The notes: generated by a model not told the origin, from the sequence alone. A stretch of 64,000 nucleotides of DNA from Mucor racemosus (GCA_027405735.1 JAPEHQ010000001.1:1488001-1552000); one strand, 5' to 3'. Positions 46,560 to 58,673 are shown, numbered from the stretch's first letter. Made by a program: numbers and translations.

Positions 46560-48385
46560 CAGAAGAGTTAGTTTTTAAATGTTTTCAAATGTTTTTGCAC
46601 AATATTGAGTTGAACCACGTAAAATCTTGAAAGAAGATGTACGTCCACGCTATAGGTCGTTCATATCTCTCGGAAAATAGAAATATTAATACCAGAATAC
46701 GAGTGTACTGGCCAAACATTGACCGAAATTGAACAAGGTCTACCTAAAATTGATTATTAAAAATTGAGCACCTAAATTAAGGTATTAAGTTTTTACATTT
46801 ACAAGATAGATCCAACTCTGAGCTACTTTCTACTTTGCATTTTTTGTTTCAGCAAAAATATTGATTTTTCGTCGATATAATCAAAATAATAGGGACATAT
46901 TACCGCTTGACCCTATGGTAACTGGGTTTCAAAATTGATTTTACAAATCGACCTGAAAATGATCAAAAAACCAAAATTGTTTAATGGCTCATGAGCTGAA
47001 AAGTAAGTTGAAATAGCTTATTAAATAGTTTTTGTACAGTTTTAAATTCTGCATCCACCTAAATAAAATTTTAAAAAAAATTCACATTAAATTTTGCGTA
47101 AAACGTGATTAAACTTTTGGAGGTTTTTTGAAAATACACACCACTTTCTATAAAGACACTTCAAAAATAAAACTTTGACATTATGTGCAACAAAATTATC
47201 TATCGATCGAGCTATTGTTGAACCTTCTAGCGGCATTTTTCATAGAGAAAACGAGATTTTTGTCAAACTTTTTTTCAGTTTCAGAATTTGGGATGAGGGT
47301 ATATAAGGGAAAAATGGAAGCTAGAAATGAAAGTATCTTTTGTACACATTTTTAAGGATATCTCCACGAAAAATCAATATTTTAAAAAAATCTAAATTGG
47401 GTCCGAGAGAGCTTAACGAGCTTAATGACATGAATATAAAAACAAATGCTACCCAATATAACAAGTATTTTGAATTCCACAACAAAAATGTCAAAAAAAT
47501 GAAAAAAAATAAAAACGCTCAGAATTTTTTCAAACCAAAATAAGTTATAAAGTGCTTCAAAAAAAGTAAGTTTTATTATTAGAAAGTGCTAGTATAGCTT
47601 AATTTTTTGTGGAGATATGAAGTTCCCAAGTTTTTAATTTTAGCATTGAAATACCTGTAAAAATCTGAAGCATTAGTATTACAAAATTAATAACAACTGC
47701 AAAAGATAGGATATTTCTGGATATTCATTTTTGGATTAAAGTTGAGCATCTGAGGTACATTGCTATCTTATTTTTCCTTAGCGTTATTTAGCGAAAAAAA
47801 AAGTAGAGTAGGGATAAAAAATGAGTGTCTGTTTTTAGGAGGGAAACTATGGACTTTACCTGATTTTGAGTCTTTCGTGAGGTACAAAAAAAACCTTGAG
47901 ACTAAGTAGTGAAATCCGAATAATTTATATCTATTGAGTAGTAATGTTTAAGATGAGTATTCTCAAAAGTGATTGGTTTGAGGACACTTATAGAAAAGAT
48001 GACACATTCTGGCCATGAATAATGAAAACTATGGATATTGTTTTTTTTATGAAAATTCAAATTGAATATCAAAACACATTTTAAATTATTATGGAGCGTT
48101 TCTTCCGAAAGTACAACAGCAAATCAAATAGGTTGTAAACTATAATACTTAACAGAACAAAAAAAGCTGTAGTTTTATATTTTTTATTGATTAATTAGAA
48201 AGAAAAGCAATTAGATATAGATTAAAAAGGATTGTAAAGTAATTGTTTAGCTTATTAAAAAAAACATATTATATGAAAATGATATATTAAATATTAGATA
48301 TTGTTTAACTGTGGAGTTTGGACGTGATTCGGTGCTTTCAATATTGTATGACGACATGAAGACAGATTGTAGCTCTTAAAGTTTT
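46560..48385 (+). repeat. Repeat family A, copy A5 (near full length, more diverged)
   Basis: Runs from 'gtttttaaatgttttcaaatg' to 'tgctttcaatattg'. It carries the intact sequence at the place where element B1 is inserted in A3. The inverted pair is kept near 46,856 and 47,365. Many substitutions relative to A2-A4 suggest an older copy. Confidence 0.78.
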
Positions 48386-48790
48386 GTCACTATATGCATA
48401 TTTCAATTGTGGGATTTATATATATATATAGTAGCTGTTAGAAAGCTGATAAGCCGATTAAACTGTTTTTCTTCTTAATTCATAATATGAGTAGTAAATA
48501 TCCATCTTCCATTATTCATACTCTCTTTCTTGATTTTCATAACTTCAATTTTGATGAGGTGATAATATAAAATATTCAAAATTTTCAGAAAGTAAATGAA
48601 TGGTTGTTCTTTGATACGAACAATAATAATAAAAGTACGATGAAGAAAATAAAGCCATAACTGCAAATTTGACCAAATGTGAAATTTGCTTAGGTCAGGT
48701 CAGAGCTCAAGAAGTTTTCCTTGGTTAGAGATGTAACGTTTTTGATATATGCATACTACTGATAATTTAATTTGTATCGAATTGATTCTA
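48386..48790. other. Spacer between A5 and the palindrome
   Basis: About 400 bp, AT-rich, no gene or repeat recognised. Confidence 0.4.
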
Positions 48791-49684
48791 CACTACGGCC
48801 GAACTATGCTTCCCATGGGTATAGTGATCTGCACAGATGGGCAGAATAAAACCTTTTATGCAGATCAGGCAGCCCAGATGAGCAGAGCAATGAGATCAAA
48901 GTTTTATAATCAGTTCACTAAAGTATATCAATCATAATATAATTAATAACGAAGATAATTTGAATGATTTAAATCAGATGTGAGTTACTCTGATTCAACA
49001 GAGTTGCCTTATTGACGACATATATCAACTTGAAATTTGGGATTTCAAAGAAGAGTTCTGTCCATGTTCTTCTTTCAGAGACTAAATGGGAACAACGACA
49101 ACAACCTGTTTGGCAATACTAAAAGCATTTATGTCTTTGCAAATTTCTGTTTGCAACATACAAAATCGACTAATTTAGAATTAATTTTCTTTCTTTTTCT
49201 CCACTCTTTTATTTATGCTCAAAACTGACAACAAAACGACTAATAATATTTTTTTATAAACTGAAATCAAGTAGCAGGTACAAGTACATGCTTTTCCTAT
49301 TGTTTATTTGGAAATAAATTATTAACTGTTAATGTAAGGGTCCGTTATAATATCTTTCTTGAACAAAAAAAAGCGTCCAGGACTTAATCATTTTGTTCCA
49401 TTGTCTACGTTATAATCAATACTTTTTTGGTCTAAAGTCGATATTTACCTGGAGAAAAACTGGTGATTATAAAAGTATGTATAGTATTGATTTGATTTGA
49501 ACGAATGAATAAACTCATGTTGGTCTATTTAGTAGCCAGCAGCTAAGAAAAGGAAAACAAGATGTTGTCTTGTATATCACTACCAACTATCAAAGGTACA
49601 CCATAATTATTACTTATTAGCTTGTTAATAACAATTGATTTTTTTACTAATAAATCAATTTTTATAGGCCAAAAGTAAGTTTGT

Positions 49685-49783
49685 TTTGGTAAAGCATTGA
49701 ATAAATTGGCTTGGGACACAGACGGTAAAAAAGTGGCAATAGGTTCCAGTGATGGCCATGTTTATGTTTATGACATTGGAGAG
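49685..49783 (+). pseudogene. Captured WD-repeat fragment resembling dynein intermediate chain (left arm)
   Basis: 33 open codons containing KLAWDTDGKKVAIG and GSSDGHVYVYDIGE, followed directly by a splice-donor-like GTAAGAG. About 70 bp of intron-like sequence (GT at 49,596 to AG near 49,668) precedes it. An in-frame TAA at 49,676-49,678 shows it cannot be an intact gene. The pattern matches the last WD repeat of cytoplasmic dynein intermediate chains, which ends in YVYDIGE-like sequence. Family assignment is from memory of the motif and not confirmed by a search. Confidence 0.55.
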
Positions 49784-51113
49784 GTAAGAGTAAAAAAAAA
49801 CTTAATAATGTAAATCACCTCTAGCGCAATAATTATAAAGTAAGACTATATTATCATCAAATAAGCTACCCCACAATATTAACATGATAACATGTATAAA
49901 GATTTACAGTAATAATAAGCTTGAATCAAGTGGGTACAGTATCGTAAATTCTTGAAACAGTTCTCAAGTATTATAAAATCTCTTATTTTTAAGACTTACA
50001 AGGCTTATAAGCGGAATATTAATTTAGAAAATTATTTTTGTCTAGATCATCAATTTTGACATTTTTTAAATTTTTTTTTCTGGTTTTGCAAATCTAGAGT
50101 TAATTATACTACCAATTATAAAAACAAAAAATATACACGTATACAGGATTTAGCGCTCTATTTGCTCAATAAAAAATAATAAACATTTTTATTGCAAAAT
50201 ATTGCACGAAAATCCTTTAATCAAAAAACCGTTTTTGGGCCAAAAATGCTAATTTTCATTACTTAACATTTAATATTAAGCTTTTATAAAACGTGTATTA
50301 GTTATGGCTACAATTTTCTCTCACAATGTAGTATATTTAAACGTCGATTTTGGTACCAAAATTTGATTTTTCTGTTTTTTCATAAAAATCATGAGTGTTG
50401 GTAAGGATGAAATGAGTCCCGAAAATGTCCGCTACAAAGTCGGAATTTTCAGACCGTACGTGGTTAAATATAAGAAAAGTTTAAAAAAAAACCGCTTTTT
50501 TATTTAAAACTTAGATATATACCAGAGTATAAGGGACTTAGCCGTTCGATCTTGCTATGTTTAATTATGGCGTCGCTCTACGGGCTCTCGTTGCAATTTT
50601 TTAACGAATGTATAATATGACAGACGGTTTTTCTAGTAGGAACTTTTATGTTTCTATTATTAGTAACATATATTGCCTATGTTGCTTACTTTATAGTTCA
50701 CGCGCTGTGATGCTGCTTTTACATTGGTTAAAATGAGCAATTTAGCAGGGTTTTAATTGTGCTAAATAATGTAAAGCTTTGAAAATCTTTTTATACGTAT
50801 GTTGTTTCTCTCTTTTTGTTTTCATATTCCAAGGATGTATTCACCGTTTGATAAGGCATATCAGACTATCAGGTTGGTATTCCTTTCTTTTATCTGAATG
50901 CGCATGCTAGCAAAAGGGACTAATGGTTTTAATATAAGTAGCAACCTATATTAGAGATTGATATTTTCATTTAACGACATTCTAAGGTTAAATCTCATTA
51001 TTTATTACTGTATTGTTGGACGTATTTCGTGATTACCGTATCAAAACAAAGGCAATGATATTTATATTTACTCAATGAAAAACTAAAACTGGCTACAAAC
51101 CCACAAAATGTTC

Positions 51114-51907
51114 CAGAAAAGTGATAAAATTTCAAATGATTTAGAAACGCAAAAAAAGAATAATCTAATGTATTGCCTAACAAACATAGCATTGATTGTA
51201 GCTATGATTGAAAACAAATCTTTTTTACAGCTGACAATCGTAAATTAATATAGTAAGTTTAAAGAAGGCTAATTTGTTTAAATTGTATGTGTGATAAGTG
51301 ATCAAGTAACATCTATAACCTTAGATTTGGCTTCCATATAAATTTGAGCAGCAAGTACTATTCAAATTTATGATCAAGCAAAAATCATTGTTGCTGTAGA
51401 CATTATTATAGCTATAAGCATATCTACAAATGATAATAATTGTAAATATATTGGCTCTTGCATGTATTATTGCTCTACATCAACAATGTACTGTATTGAG
51501 CTGTATTATTGTCAATAATCTATATTAATAAAAGCAAATGTAATTTTAAACCTCATTATTCCAGTAAAATATGCAATGGGATTTTGAGAACGGCACGATT
51601 CTCATGTACCAAAAACCAATTTGTGCCCATACGATTAGCTCATTATGCTCATACTCAGATTGTGTTATTATGCTACACAAATAGGGATAATGATATTCTT
51701 ATGGGCAATTCGTCTACTATTATGCACACATAGGATTAATGTCATACATCATGCACATGGGCAGAATCCATTGTTCTGTACATACAGGCTTAGCGTTGTA
51801 TTCGTGTGCAGTTTCTTTTGTTGTGCTCATGTGCATCTTGTAATCTTTTTAGCCATATTCAGTGGGCACAAAGGAATCATCTTGTGCAGCACAAGTCGGC
51901 CGTAGTG
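51114..51907 (+). repeat. Repeat family D, copy D4, at the palindrome centre
   Basis: Aligns with D1 and D3 and ends with ...CGGCCGTAGTG at 51,907, after which the right arm begins at once. Its left end abuts the left arm near 51,113. It is therefore the loop of the palindrome. Short ORFs inside resemble those in D1 and D3 only at DNA level. Confidence 0.7.
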
Positions 51908-53250
51908 GAACATTTCGTTGGTCCGTAGCCAGTTTAAGTTTTTCATTGAGTAGATATAAATATAGATCATTGCCTGCGATTTGATCTGTTAATTAAGAAA
52001 TACGTTCAATAGCAGTAGTAAATAATAATATTTGATCTTAAAACGCGGTTAAATGAAAATATCAGCCTCTAATATAACGATTGCTATCTATTGTATTAAA
52101 AACATTAGTCCCTTATGTTAGAAGGCATATTCATATGTCAGATGCAAGAAAAGAATACCAACCTGATAGTCTGATATGCCTTATCAAACGGTGAATACAT
52201 CCTTGGAATATGAAAACAAAAAGAGAGAAACAACATACGTATAAAAAGATTTTCAAAGCTTTACATTATTTAGCACAATTAAAACCCTGCTAAATTGCTC
52301 ATTTTAACCAATGTAAAAGCAGCATCACAGCGCGTGAACTATAAAGTAAGCAACATAGGCAATATATGTTACTAATAATAGAAACATAAAAGTTCCTACT
52401 AGAAAAACCGTCTGTCATATTATACATTCGTTAAAAAATTGCAACGAGAGCCCGTAGAGCGACGCCATAATTAAACATAGCAAGATCGAACGGCTAAGTC
52501 CCTTATACTCTGGTATATATCTAAGTTTTAAATAAAAAAGCGGTTTTTTTTTAAACTTTTCTTATATTTAACCACGTACGGTCTGAAAATTCCGACTTTG
52601 TAGCGGACATTTTCGGGACTCATTTCATCCTTACCAACACTCATGATTTTTATGAAAAAAACAGAAAAATCAAATTTTGGTACCAAAATCGACGTTTAAA
52701 TATACTACATTGTGAGAGAAAATTGTAGCCATAACTAATACACGTTTTATAAAAGCTTAATATTAAATGTTAAGTAATGAAAATTAGCATTTTTGGCCCA
52801 AAAACGGTTTTTTGATTAAAGGATTTTCGTGCAATATTTTGCAATAAAAATGTTTATTTTTTTTATTGAGCAAATAGAGCGCTAAATCCTGTATACGTGT
52901 ATATTTTTTGTTTTTATAATTGGTAGTATAATTAACTCTAGATTTGCAAAACCAGAAAAAAAATTTAAAAAATGTCAAAATTGATGATCTAGACAAAAAT
53001 AATTTTCTAAATTAATATTCCGCTTATAAGCCTTGTAAGTCTTAAAAATAAGAGATTTTATAATACTTGAGAACTGTTTCAAGAATTTACGATACTGTAC
53101 CCACTTGATTCAAGCTTATTATTACTGTAAATCTTTATACATGTTATCATGTTAATATTGTGGGGTAGCTTATTTGATGATAATATAGTCTTACTTTATA
53201 ATTATTGCGCTAGAGGTGATTTACATTATTAAGTTTTTTTTTACTCTTAC

Positions 53251-53349
53251 CTCTCCAATGTCATAAACATAAACATGGCCATCACTGGAACCTATTGCCA
53301 CTTTTTTACCGTCTGTGTCCCAAGCCAATTTATTCAATGCTTTACCAAA
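53251..53349 (-). pseudogene. Captured WD-repeat fragment resembling dynein intermediate chain (right arm)
   Basis: Mirror image of 49,685-49,783 with the same open codons and the same flanking splice-like signals, including donor GTAAGAG (as CTCTTAC at 53,244-53,250). Near identity with the left copy means recent duplication or conversion. Confidence 0.55.
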
Positions 53350-54248
53350 ACAAACTTACTTTTGGCCTATAAAAATTGATTTATTAGTAAAAAAATCAAT
53401 TGTTATTAACAAGCTAATAAGTAATAATTATGGTGTACCTTTGATAGTTGGTAGTGATATACAAGACAACATCTTGTTTTCCTTTTCTTAGCTGCTGGCT
53501 ACTAAATAGACCAACATGAGTTTATTCATTCGTTCAAATCAAATCAATACTATACATACTTTTATAATCACCAGTTTTTCTCCAGGTAAATATCGACTTT
53601 AGACCAAAAAAGTATTGATTATAACGTAGACAATGGAACAAAATGATTAAGTCCTGGACGCTTTTTTTTGTTCAAGAAAGATATTATAACGGACCCTTAC
53701 ATTAACAGTTAATAATTTATTTCCAAATAAACAATAGGAAAAGCATGTACTTGTACCTGCTACTTGATTTCAGTTTATAAAAAAATATTATTAGTCGTTT
53801 TGTTGTCAGTTTTGAGCATAAATAAAAGAGTGGAGAAAAAGAAAGAAAATTAATTCTAAATTAGTCGATTTTGTATGTTGCAAACAGAAATTTGCAAAGA
53901 CATAAATACTTTTAGTATTGCCAAACAGGTTGTTGTCGTTGTTCCCATTTAGACTCCGAAAGAAGAACATGGACAGAACTCTTCTTTGAAATCCCAAATT
54001 TCAAATTGATATTGTATGTCTTGTCAATAAGACAATTCTATGGAATCGGAGTAGCTCACATATGCTTTAAACTTTAAACCATTCAAATTATCTTCGTTAT
54101 TAATTATATTTTATATTATGATTAAAATACTTTAGTAAATTGATTAAGAAATCTTGGTCTCATTGCTCTGCTCATCTGGGCTGTCTGATCTATCTGCCCA
54201 TCTGTGCAGATTATTATGCCTATGGGAAGCATCAGTTTGGCCGTAGTG

Positions 54249-54554
54249 ATAATAAAGTAAGATCCAGGAAACGGGATATGTGAGACATATCCACTTGCTG
54301 AATTTAGCTATATAAAATAAGCCCAACTTAAATGTGCTGCATTACTAATGTAAATAGATTGGTCTGACATGGAGTGTCAGAAAGATATAATCGATCCAAT
54401 ACTGACCTAATAATGGATAAATTATTGATATTAAATAAGGGTTCTCTTCAGTTTTTGTGTGTGGTTTAATTTAGCAAGTTCCTTTATTAAATTATATATT
54501 TTTTCTTGCTACAATATTTATTCTGAATCTTGTGCATTTCAGTGCTGCTATAAA
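54249..54554. other. Spacer between palindrome and B4
   Basis: About 300 bp, AT-rich; no gene or repeat recognised. Confidence 0.35.
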
Positions 54555-54882
54555 TAAGAAAAACCTAGAAGTCTCATGCGAATCAAATAGAATAAGTAAG
54601 TGCCGTTCTGAACGTATGGTTGACAACTGAAATTGTCAAAAAACCAATTTAAGAGCCGTTCTTGACCAGGTAAATCAAGAACTAAATAACCCAACAATAT
54701 ATTCAAAATTGTGGAATAACTGACAGTCAACAGAACAACTGTCAGATAAATATCAATAACCAAATAATATAAATAGAAGTAGAGGTAGCATTTTACTGCA
54801 CATTATCTATAATTTAATAAATAAGGGTTTAAACAGTATCTTTTTTAAGTTTTTTTTTTTATAAACTTTGCCTTTTTTACTG
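54555..54882 (-). mobile_element. Degenerate copy of MITE family B (B4)
   Basis: Reverse-strand remnant: the CAGTAAAAAAGG end lies at 54,882, and blocks such as 'ccaaataatataaatagaag' and 'cattatctataatttaataaa' match B1-B3. The other end is lost. Much more diverged than B1-B3, so older. Confidence 0.65.
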
Positions 54883-54892
54883 TATGAAGAAT

Positions 54893-55715
54893 GCTTTGCA
54901 TTTTTTGTTTCAGCGAAAGATACTAATTTTTCATCGAGATAATCAAAATATAGCAGTTCCTATCACAGCTTAGTGGTGCCTACTATGATAACTGGGTTTC
55001 AAAATTGATGTAAAAAAAAGATCGAAAAATGATTCAAAAAACAAAAACGTTCAACAGTTCATGAATTGCAAAGTAAGTAGACCTAGCTTACTAAATGATT
55101 TTTGTACAATTTTGGATTCTACATTCAGCTAAAAAAAATTAAGCTAATGTTTTACATTAAATTTTGCATAAAATACAATTGAAATTTTAGAGGTTTTTCG
55201 AAGATACGCATCACTTTTTATAAGTGCATTGTAAATATAAATAATAGAAATAATGCGCAAAAAAATTATCTATTGATCGAGCTATTATTTAACCTTCTAG
55301 CAGCATTCTTTGTGGAGAAGATGAGATTTTTGTCAATTTTTTTTCAAATTCAGAATTTGGGATGAGGGTATACAAGGGAAAGATTGAGGTTAGAAATGAG
55401 GGTATCTCTTTATACACATTTTTGAGGATATCTCCACGAAAAATCAATATTTTAAAAAAAACTAATTTGAACCCGAGAGAGCTCAGCGAGATTAATGGCA
55501 TGAATATAAAAAGTATGCTGCTCAATTTAACAAATATTTTGAAACCTACTACGGAAATGTCAAAAAAATGAAAAAAAAATAAAAGTGTTCAGAATTTTTT
55601 CATACTTTAATATGTTATAGAGCGCTTTAAAACAGATAAGTTTTATTATTAGAAAGCGTCAGTATAGTTTAATATTTTGCAGAGATATGAAGCCTCAAAA
55701 ATTTTTAATTTTCAG
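54893..55715 (+). repeat. Repeat family A, copy A6 (short, diverged)
   Basis: Covers the central part of the family from 'tgcattttttgtttcagcg' through 'gagatatgaagcctc'. The inverted pair is present near 54,915 and 55,432. It lacks the first ~500 and last ~600 bp of A2. Confidence 0.78.
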
Positions 55716-56131
55716 AACTAAAGCATTTCTGAGATAATAGTTTGCTTGCACATAATTCCTAAAAATTGACATAATTCACCAATGTTCAAAAAATAGCTTC
55801 TGGGATATGTAAGCTTCCTCGTTTATGTTCTTGCTACACTTCTCAATGCCATCATAATGTGAAAAACGTTCATGTTTTGAACTCTTGTCTCTCTTTGGAC
55901 TATGTACATCTTTTTTTTTTCTTGTGATAAACTTATCATTTCTGATTCTCAATGGCAGAAATGTCCCGGGATTTACCTTGATATGAACTTCAATGTCAAA
56001 CTTCTTAAAAGCACGTGTATGTGTTACTCGACTGAGGTTCAAATGGAATCGACAACAACAACTTTTTGTTGCTTGATTAAATACATTAAAAAGAAAAAGT
56101 TTCTCTTTTGCTTTATCTTTCATATAATATC
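55716..56131. other. Upstream region of the Sel1-repeat gene
   Basis: 416 bp between repeat A6 and the ATG. Two overlapping ORFs on opposite strands lie here (55,776-56,123 minus; 55,902-56,156 plus); neither has a recognisable domain. No clear TATA box. Confidence 0.4.
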
Positions 56132-57719
56132 ATGGAAACTGCAGACCAAGCTATAAACTCACTGTTTTTAGGAACTGCTACTGAATTGCATTTACTCACT
56201 GGTAAGTTTTAGATTTAAGATTAGAATTAAACTTGGCTCAACAGCAGTAATTTTTATTTTATTAAAAAGCTGTCGAGCTTATAAACAACGCTTCAACAAA
56301 CATCGATGCAAATGATACGGAATCGGTTGAATTAGCAAAGCAAGCCTTGAAATATTTAAGAATTAAAGCAGCCAAAGTATTATTATTATTGATGTTTCTT
56401 TATAATGGAAAAACTTAGTTTTAACGTCGATTGAATTATGTTTTAGGGAGACGTTGAGGCTAAAATCAAACTTAGTACTATTTTAGATAGAAAAGATATA
56501 CAGGTTATTCAGAGGGACACTGAAGAAGCTACTTTGTGGGCTCGTAGTGTATTTGATCGACGACTATCAGCTTCTTTGGCACCTTGTGTATCAGAATTGA
56601 TTGCTTTGACAGAACTAGATGATGATAAAAGTCTTATTGAGCGCCTTATACAACGAGCCGATCAAATTCAAACACAACAAGATGACCCACAATTCAAAAA
56701 GAAGAAGAAATTAATGAGATCAATGTGCTATTTGGTTGGCATCTTGTTCATTGATGGCACTGGTCTAGAACAAGATGTACCTCGTGGCATTAATTATCTT
56801 ACAAAGGCTTCTGAAACAGGTCATGAAGGTGCAGGTATCGAATTGGCAAAAATATTAAGCGACCCATACAAATATCCCAAGCAATACGACATTGAGAAAA
56901 GCTTAGAGATTTATGAAGCGGTTGCTGAGAGAAAAAATGCCACAGATGCCCGTGCGCTCACAGATTTAGCCCGTGTCTATTATGAAGGTAGCGAAACAAT
57001 CCCTCGCAACATTGAGAAAGCGTACAAATATGCGCGCCGCATTGCAGAGAGTATTGGCGAACAGTATTGCCAATTTATTGTCGGCGATGTTTTATTGCAC
57101 CCACCAAAAAATTCGATAATGAAGCAGGACGTACAGCAGGCTGTATTTTGGTTGACACAATCCGGTGAGCAAGGATTTCCATTAGCTATTGAGACACTAT
57201 CGAAAATGTATTTTGAAGGCAAGGTTAAAGGAATTAAAAAAGATTATGAGCAGGCGCGCCAATGGTGCTTGATGGGTGATGATATATGGCCCTCGGGATT
57301 AGGGTATTGTCAAACATGCTTGGGTGATATGTATCGTCAAGGATTAGGTGTACCAAAAGATTTGATTAAATCATTCGAGTACTATCAAAAAGCAGCTAGT
57401 CAACAAGATGCCCCACAAAATTATGCTCGATATATGCTGGGAGAAATGTAAGCTTTGTCATAAATATCAAAATAGTATCTCGATTGACTTGAATTGAAAT
57501 AGGTTCTTCAAAGGAGATGGATGGGATCACAATTACGCACTTGCTGCCGATTATTATAAAATGGCAGCCAACGAAAATTATGAACCAGCAGTAAACCGTT
57601 TGTCAGAACTCAATGCCCTTGAAGAGGAAAATAAGAGGTCAATTGAAAAGGCAGCAGCTAAAAGAGCGCCATGGAAGATATGGTCCATGTTTGGGAATAA
57701 GAGGAAGGCCGTGGTCTAA
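56132..57719 (+). CDS. Sel1-like repeat protein
   Basis: Exons 56,132-56,201, 56,270-56,376, 56,447-57,447 and 57,503-57,719; 464 aa. Tandem Sel1-like (TPR-related) repeats run from about residue 120 to 430, seen as recurring 'A..Y...A...G.......LA..Y..G.GV..D...A..YY..AA' patterns: GINYLTKASETGHEGAGIEL, LGDMYRQGLGVPKDLIKSFE, YYQKAA, YALAADYYKMAA. The N-terminal ~110 residues are helical without repeats; the C-terminus is basic (KAAAKRAPWKIW). No signal peptide or membrane segment is seen, although Hrd3/Sel1 ER proteins have both. It is probably an adaptor. A second Sel1-type gene (Skt5-like) lies 3 kb downstream, across the thioredoxin reductase gene. Confidence 0.82.
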
Positions 57720-58673
57720 CAACATTATATCCATATTACAAATTTGATATCATTATACCATTGTAGAATATTTAAACACTAAAAAATTAAGAATTAGCTA
57801 CTCATCATTTCATATCTTATCCCCACAACAATCAATTTTTACTAATAACTTCCGCAAACCCCATTTAATAATAAAATTGGACGCTAATGTTTACGAACAT
57901 TAATACATTTTCTTGGCACTTTTTTTTTCTATGAAAGTATATTTTGTGCAATTTTGCTGTTTGAAAGCTCATTTTTTAAAGTTTTACGTCCAGAAAAACT
58001 ATCGCCACGCCAACAAGAGGGTTGTGCATTTATTAAATCGTGTATTACTGAATGAAGCAATTACTACTATACTACGATTTGGATAAGATGTCTTTAAAAT
58101 TGGAGTGTCAAGCTATTTTGATATATAATTTAATAAAATAAAAATACCAGATATCAAACAAGATACTAGAAGACATATGACTTTAGATTGACCGTTCCAA
58201 AAAATTAAACAGAGCTTAGAAAAATCCTTTAAAGGTGCAATAAAGCATAAAAATGGCCTGTTGTTATTCATCTTCGGAGGTTCAATCAATTTCAGGAACA
58301 AATTTCCTAATGCATTATTCTTGTAATGCAAGCATACCAAACTAAGGACTTTATCTCCAATATCTTTGTTGGTCAAGAGCAGCTTTTATAAAGAAAAGTA
58401 TCATCAAAGCAATGGTCAAAACGCAAGCTATAATATCCCATATGTTCAAATATATGCTATAATTTAAGATAGAAAAAGAAATCCAAATGGATGAAGGAGT
58501 ACAAAAGATCCTCTTTTATTTTATGTTTATCAAAAATTAGAGGTAAATGAGAAAATGATCTATTAACAAAAAGAGGATGTATATAATATAAGAGAATTAA
58601 AAAAATTAATGAGGTATTTTCTTTTTGATGTTTGTAGTATATGTCTGTTTTAAAAATCTATAAAAAGTTGAAA
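57720..58673. other. Convergent region between Sel1-repeat gene and TRR1
   Basis: 954 bp. An 86-codon reverse ORF (58,113-58,376) with a hydrophobic C-terminal stretch lacks an ATG and is not called as a gene. AATAAA-like motifs lie near 57,870. Confidence 0.45.

Larger units (their letters stand above)
48791..54248. mobile_element. 5.46-kb palindromic element with CACTACGGCC ends
   Basis: The left arm (48,791 to about 51,113) and right arm (about 51,908-54,248) are inverted copies. Mirror anchors sum to a nearly constant value: 49,094/53,940 (103,034), 49,580/53,453 (103,033) and 50,841/52,194 (103,035). So there is almost no net indel over about 1.75 kb. The outer ends read CACTACGGCCGAA and, inverted, TTTGGCCGTAGTG. 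The central ~794 bp is a copy of family D. No transposase ORF was found. Each arm carries a WD-repeat gene fragment. It may be a fold-back transposon or two head-to-head copies of family C; flanks show no clear duplication. Confidence 0.8.

Noticed and set aside
50521..50600. GC-richer conserved block in family C (around 'gttcgatcttgctatg') as a tRNA-like or polymerase III promoter
   Set aside because: The B-box-like string lacks a matching A box and no cloverleaf can be drawn.
55776..56156. Overlapping ORFs on both strands before the Sel1-repeat gene
   Set aside because: They overlap each other and the plus ORF runs across the Sel1 start in another frame; compositions (Lys/Phe/Cys-rich) look like chance in AT-rich DNA.
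58113..58376. 86-codon reverse ORF between the Sel1 gene and TRR1
   Set aside because: It has no ATG start, begins at TTG, and shows no splice partner that gives a convincing protein.
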